From Ichthyocystis sparus (GTDB lineage: Bacteria > Pseudomonadota > Gammaproteobacteria > Burkholderiales > 2013Ark19i): a stretch of DNA of 15,116 bases. The stretch is from the NCBI RefSeq assembly GCF_900078755.1, contig NZ_FKIH01000058.1; one strand, 5' to 3'. Of this stretch, positions 14,201 through 15,116 are shown one piece after another. Within the stretch, counting starts at the first letter, position 1; every line of letters begins with the position of its first letter. The translations under genes and the position numbers were made by a program. The notes under the pieces were generated by a model. It worked only from the letters and a program-made list of their open reading frames with translations. It was not told the origin of the DNA and ran no database searches.

Positions 14201-15116
14201 GATTGATACTGTCTCTACTGTTGCAGTATCACCTGGAGATACTGGATCTTCTTTGCCTGTTATTGAGCCTGTTTCTGTGCCAGATGTCTATGACGGTTAT
14301 TTTTTAACTGTTGGTGAGGATGTTGTAGTATCAACTGAAGGTGCTTCTGCTGTTATAGATGTAGATGAATTGCCTATTGAAGAACCTTCATCTTCGCTTG
14401 TGCCTTTGTCTTCACCTGCACCTTTTTCACCTCCCGAGTCGAGAGCAGCTTCTGATATTTCCTCTGCCTCTCCGTTGGCTGGGGAAGCTATAGTTAGATC
14501 AACTTCGGTTGATGTTACTCCTGCGTTTTGGTGGTTGGAAGATGAATCACTTTCGCCTCCCTCTTCACCTTCTATTGCGCCTTCATCTTTATCTTTATCT
14601 TCATTTTTATCTCCATCTGGATCAGGATTAGATGCAGATATTTCCTCTTCCTCTACGGATTCACTTGTGTTGTCTAGAGAAGTTGGATTGACCTCGGAAG
14701 TTATTGTTTCTGAGTCGGAAGTTTTAGCATGTGAGTCAGCTCCTGCCGCCTCATCTGGGCAGCTAATAGTGCCGATCACTGTCCCTTCTTCTGTTTCTAC
14801 TTCTGTGAGTAAATCTTCCATGGCAGCTAGTAGTAGTTCTTCTAGTTATGTTTACGGACCTAAGAAAGCATTTATTATGCAATTAGCTAAGGGGCCTTCT
14901 TTTGAGATCCCGACGAGTGGTGATGTCATTGCTGGTCCCTCCTCTTCTGCACCTGTGGTTGTTGCTAACATTCCGCCAGTGGCTGCTGCTACTGATTCTG
15001 GGGATGTGGGAGTGAGATTGGCAGCATTGCTGAATCGAGGGTTACCACCTTCACCACCACCTGCCGATGAACCGAGTGGGTCTATGAGAGGTGGTAGAGT
15101 TGGGGTGTCTTCTTCA
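11286..15116 (+). CDS. Large Ser-rich repeat-domain protein C, incomplete at the window edge
   Basis: I translated this frame from the ATG at 11286 and it stays open for 1,277 codons to the last base; the stop lies outside. The function is unknown. It starts MYPV. Three tandem 40-41-residue mini-repeats (about 88-215; VSCEDFSRA, VEFS, basic ends) precede a disordered Ser/Ala linker. The A domain spans about 341-503 and the B domain about 572-760, followed by a Gly/Ser/Lys linker. A long Val/Ser/Pro-rich acidic region contains an 89-residue duplication (about 876-1050). Then come DADISSSS, GPKK at 1191 and LAALLNRGLPPSPPP from about 1245, ending within the RGGRVGV tail. By comparison with gene B only some 20-30 residues should be missing. 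No signal peptide or membrane helix is seen. Its A domain is closest to gene A, while its N-terminus is closest to gene B, suggesting recombination. Confidence 0.9.
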   Translation, partial: MYPVPVAGSVASSGDASEDGASNVDTVRGVDLQQAESSPATTSTTPTTTGMVVSASGSGEATAPKPGTSTVLPSSATTVSKRGDTAKSSRKRGLKKLGDVSCEDFSRAAGAVGFPPVVEFSVRSDTSRRSLKSGLKKLSDVSCEDFSRAAGAAGVPVVEFSVRSDISNRGRKRGLKKLGDVSCEDFSRATDATSVSAVEFSIGRDVSDRSKKHAIKSKTSESSSRCAIESTESGSSAISTAHSSTISSSQLDSELLSRFGPQPNLHLQSEVQSSSSSATIASTAAGRGKVAVHTRGKGKSPAPKRGISVAVSSSAAATGEAVDVESSRGFYAQNPASSSPYCASICAMVLPECALMIKDLFSKVGAFARSIYRDMISKQLPPGISGKLSVTERAIWYWTYMKMCEANFVFKCLGEYHAKHRPGFVCSLSKIKLLSDSEAGLLDFLLELDCAIRREAESIFSSCWSEVSVSLKEESLGAISCRDFVRVLSVAGIPEVALSASVESYVRGGSRGKSVVAPVTSVVDLTRSSSPSSQLSPSQSDNISASVSTEVRTLTASTIPISSSNVSLSVKCVDLLDVKLHPDSAKLIYNLFFMIRISAQKSCLSVLNCLLKSVDSELSILGKAIWCRTYRELHLLNFMAKCLCYYHSKYRPDFIHSIADIRVLSSSSDHMLVPLGGGAILDFLSKLDLAVNEELRSIFNLNWDEAANKVFAELEDGSLGAVGCEDFIDVLNVAGIPEVAYSISKKYAKYQRCLINKSKNLEGCSIGGVNIGGCSKFKLESSRSKSATSKSNTSGSSASTDPVVVSTVFAQPGSVSVTDTVVSTVAVSPGGTGSSLPIILLISLPQLQSQPGLFSLPLPLSAGPSLPLATESVASNQPSDVSVVDTVSTVAVSPGGTGSSLPVIDPVSVPDVYGDYFLTVGEDVVVSTEGTSTVIDVDELPIEEPSSSLVPLPSSTSVAELTVYDQPIGVSVIDTVSTVAVSPGDTGSSLPVIEPVSVPDVYDGYFLTVGEDVVVSTEGASAVIDVDELPIEEPSSSLVPLSSPAPFSPPESRAASDISSASPLAGEAIVRSTSVDVTPAFWWLEDESLSPPSSPSIAPSSLSLSSFLSPSGSGLDADISSSSTDSLVLSREVGLTSEVIVSESEVLACESAPAASSGQLIVPITVPSSVSTSVSKSSMAASSSSSSYVYGPKKAFIMQLAKGPSFEIPTSGDVIAGPSSSAPVVVANIPPVAAATDSGDVGVRLAALLNRGLPPSPPPADEPSGSMRGGRVGVSSS
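11547..11930 (+). repeat. Three tandem 120-123-bp repeats in gene C
   Basis: Units with GATTGAAAAAATTGGGTGAT at 11563 and 11806, and a variant at 11686, are spaced 123 and 120 bp, all in frame. Each encodes a basic LKKL stretch, DVSCEDFSRA, a VEFS(V/I) strand and a basic Ser/Arg linker. The one-codon length difference is an extra Pro in the first unit. Gene B has one unit and gene A none. Confidence 0.9.
12306..12795 (+). other. A-type domain of gene C
   Basis: It begins YCASICAMVLPECALMIKDL, has AIWYWTYMKMCEANFVFKCL and LELDCAIRREAE, and ends CRDFVRVLSVAGIP. Long stretches are base-for-base identical to the gene A domain, much closer than either is to gene B. Confidence 0.75.
12999..13567 (+). 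other. B-type domain of gene C
   Basis: It begins CVDLLDVKLHPDSAKLIYNL, has AIWCRTYRELHLLNFMAKCL and LVPLGGGAILDFLSKLD, and ends CEDFIDVLNVAGIP followed by KYAKYQ. The Cys of LDCA is Leu here (LDLAV). Confidence 0.75.
13911..14420 (+). repeat. 267-bp direct repeat, two copies, in gene C
   Basis: Copy 1 starts about 13911 and copy 2 about 14178, exactly 267 bp (89 codons) apart and nearly identical until about 14153 and 14420. Each unit has VSV.DTVSTVAVSPG, then SSLPVI..PVSVPDVY and VIDVDELPIEEPSSS. The unit contains the shorter Val/Thr motif seen in all family members, and is not duplicated in gene A or B. Confidence 0.85.

Noticed and set aside
14297..14821. 174-codon minus-strand open frame with an acidic, Asp/Glu-rich product
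   Set aside because: It lies wholly opposite the Ser-rich part of gene C. Ser codons TCT/TCA and GAT/GAA-type composition leave the reverse strand open by bias. There is no RBS or promoter, and the frame is not kept opposite genes A and B.
657..15116. Apicomplexan-type tandem secreted protein family instead of bacterial genes
   Set aside because: There is no signal peptide at any N-terminus, and bacterial-type RBS and promoter hexamers are aligned in all copies. A eukaryotic source is not strictly excluded by this window alone.

Overview
The window holds three large, tandem, same-strand paralogous genes (A, 657-4001; B, 5998-10470; C, 11286 to the right edge, incomplete) and a decayed fourth copy (about 4420-5212). 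I do not recognise the family. Each gene encodes a Ser/Thr-rich, mostly low-complexity protein of about 1,100-1,500 residues. It is built around two or four copies of an apparently globular, helix-rich domain of about 160-185 residues, and has a conserved C-terminal block followed by an Arg/Gly-rich tail. No signal peptide, convincing membrane segment or known enzymatic motif is visible.

The organism looks like a bacterium with a reduced, AT-leaning genome. The genes are long and intronless, with short purine-rich stretches 6-7 nt before each ATG and promoter-like hexamers at matching positions. The spacers are long (about 0.65-2 kb), AT-rich and repeated. Expanded paralogs, pseudogene remains and repeat-rich host-interaction-like proteins fit an obligate intracellular alphaproteobacterium such as an Anaplasmataceae member. 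This is a guess, since no housekeeping gene is present to anchor it.

Layout: 1-656 is the upstream region of gene A. Gene A carries one A-type and one B-type domain. 4002-4419 is unassigned AT-rich sequence, and 4420-5212 is the pseudogene remnant, which corresponds only to the C-terminal part of the family. 5213-5997 is a spacer that recurs at 10471-11285 and partly at about 139-656. Gene B has the domain pair twice (A-B-A-B). Gene C has one A-B pair, preceded by a threefold 40-41-codon repeat, and runs open for 1,277 codons to the last base of the window, so only its extreme C-terminus is missing.

The locus has grown by duplication of a 'spacer plus gene' unit, followed by domain duplication, short-repeat expansion, deletion and probable gene conversion. 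The basic clusters and RG-rich tail make secreted, possibly nucleic-acid-binding or nucleus-targeted effectors an attractive but unproven hypothesis. No tRNA, rRNA, CRISPR array, transposase or integrase was seen.
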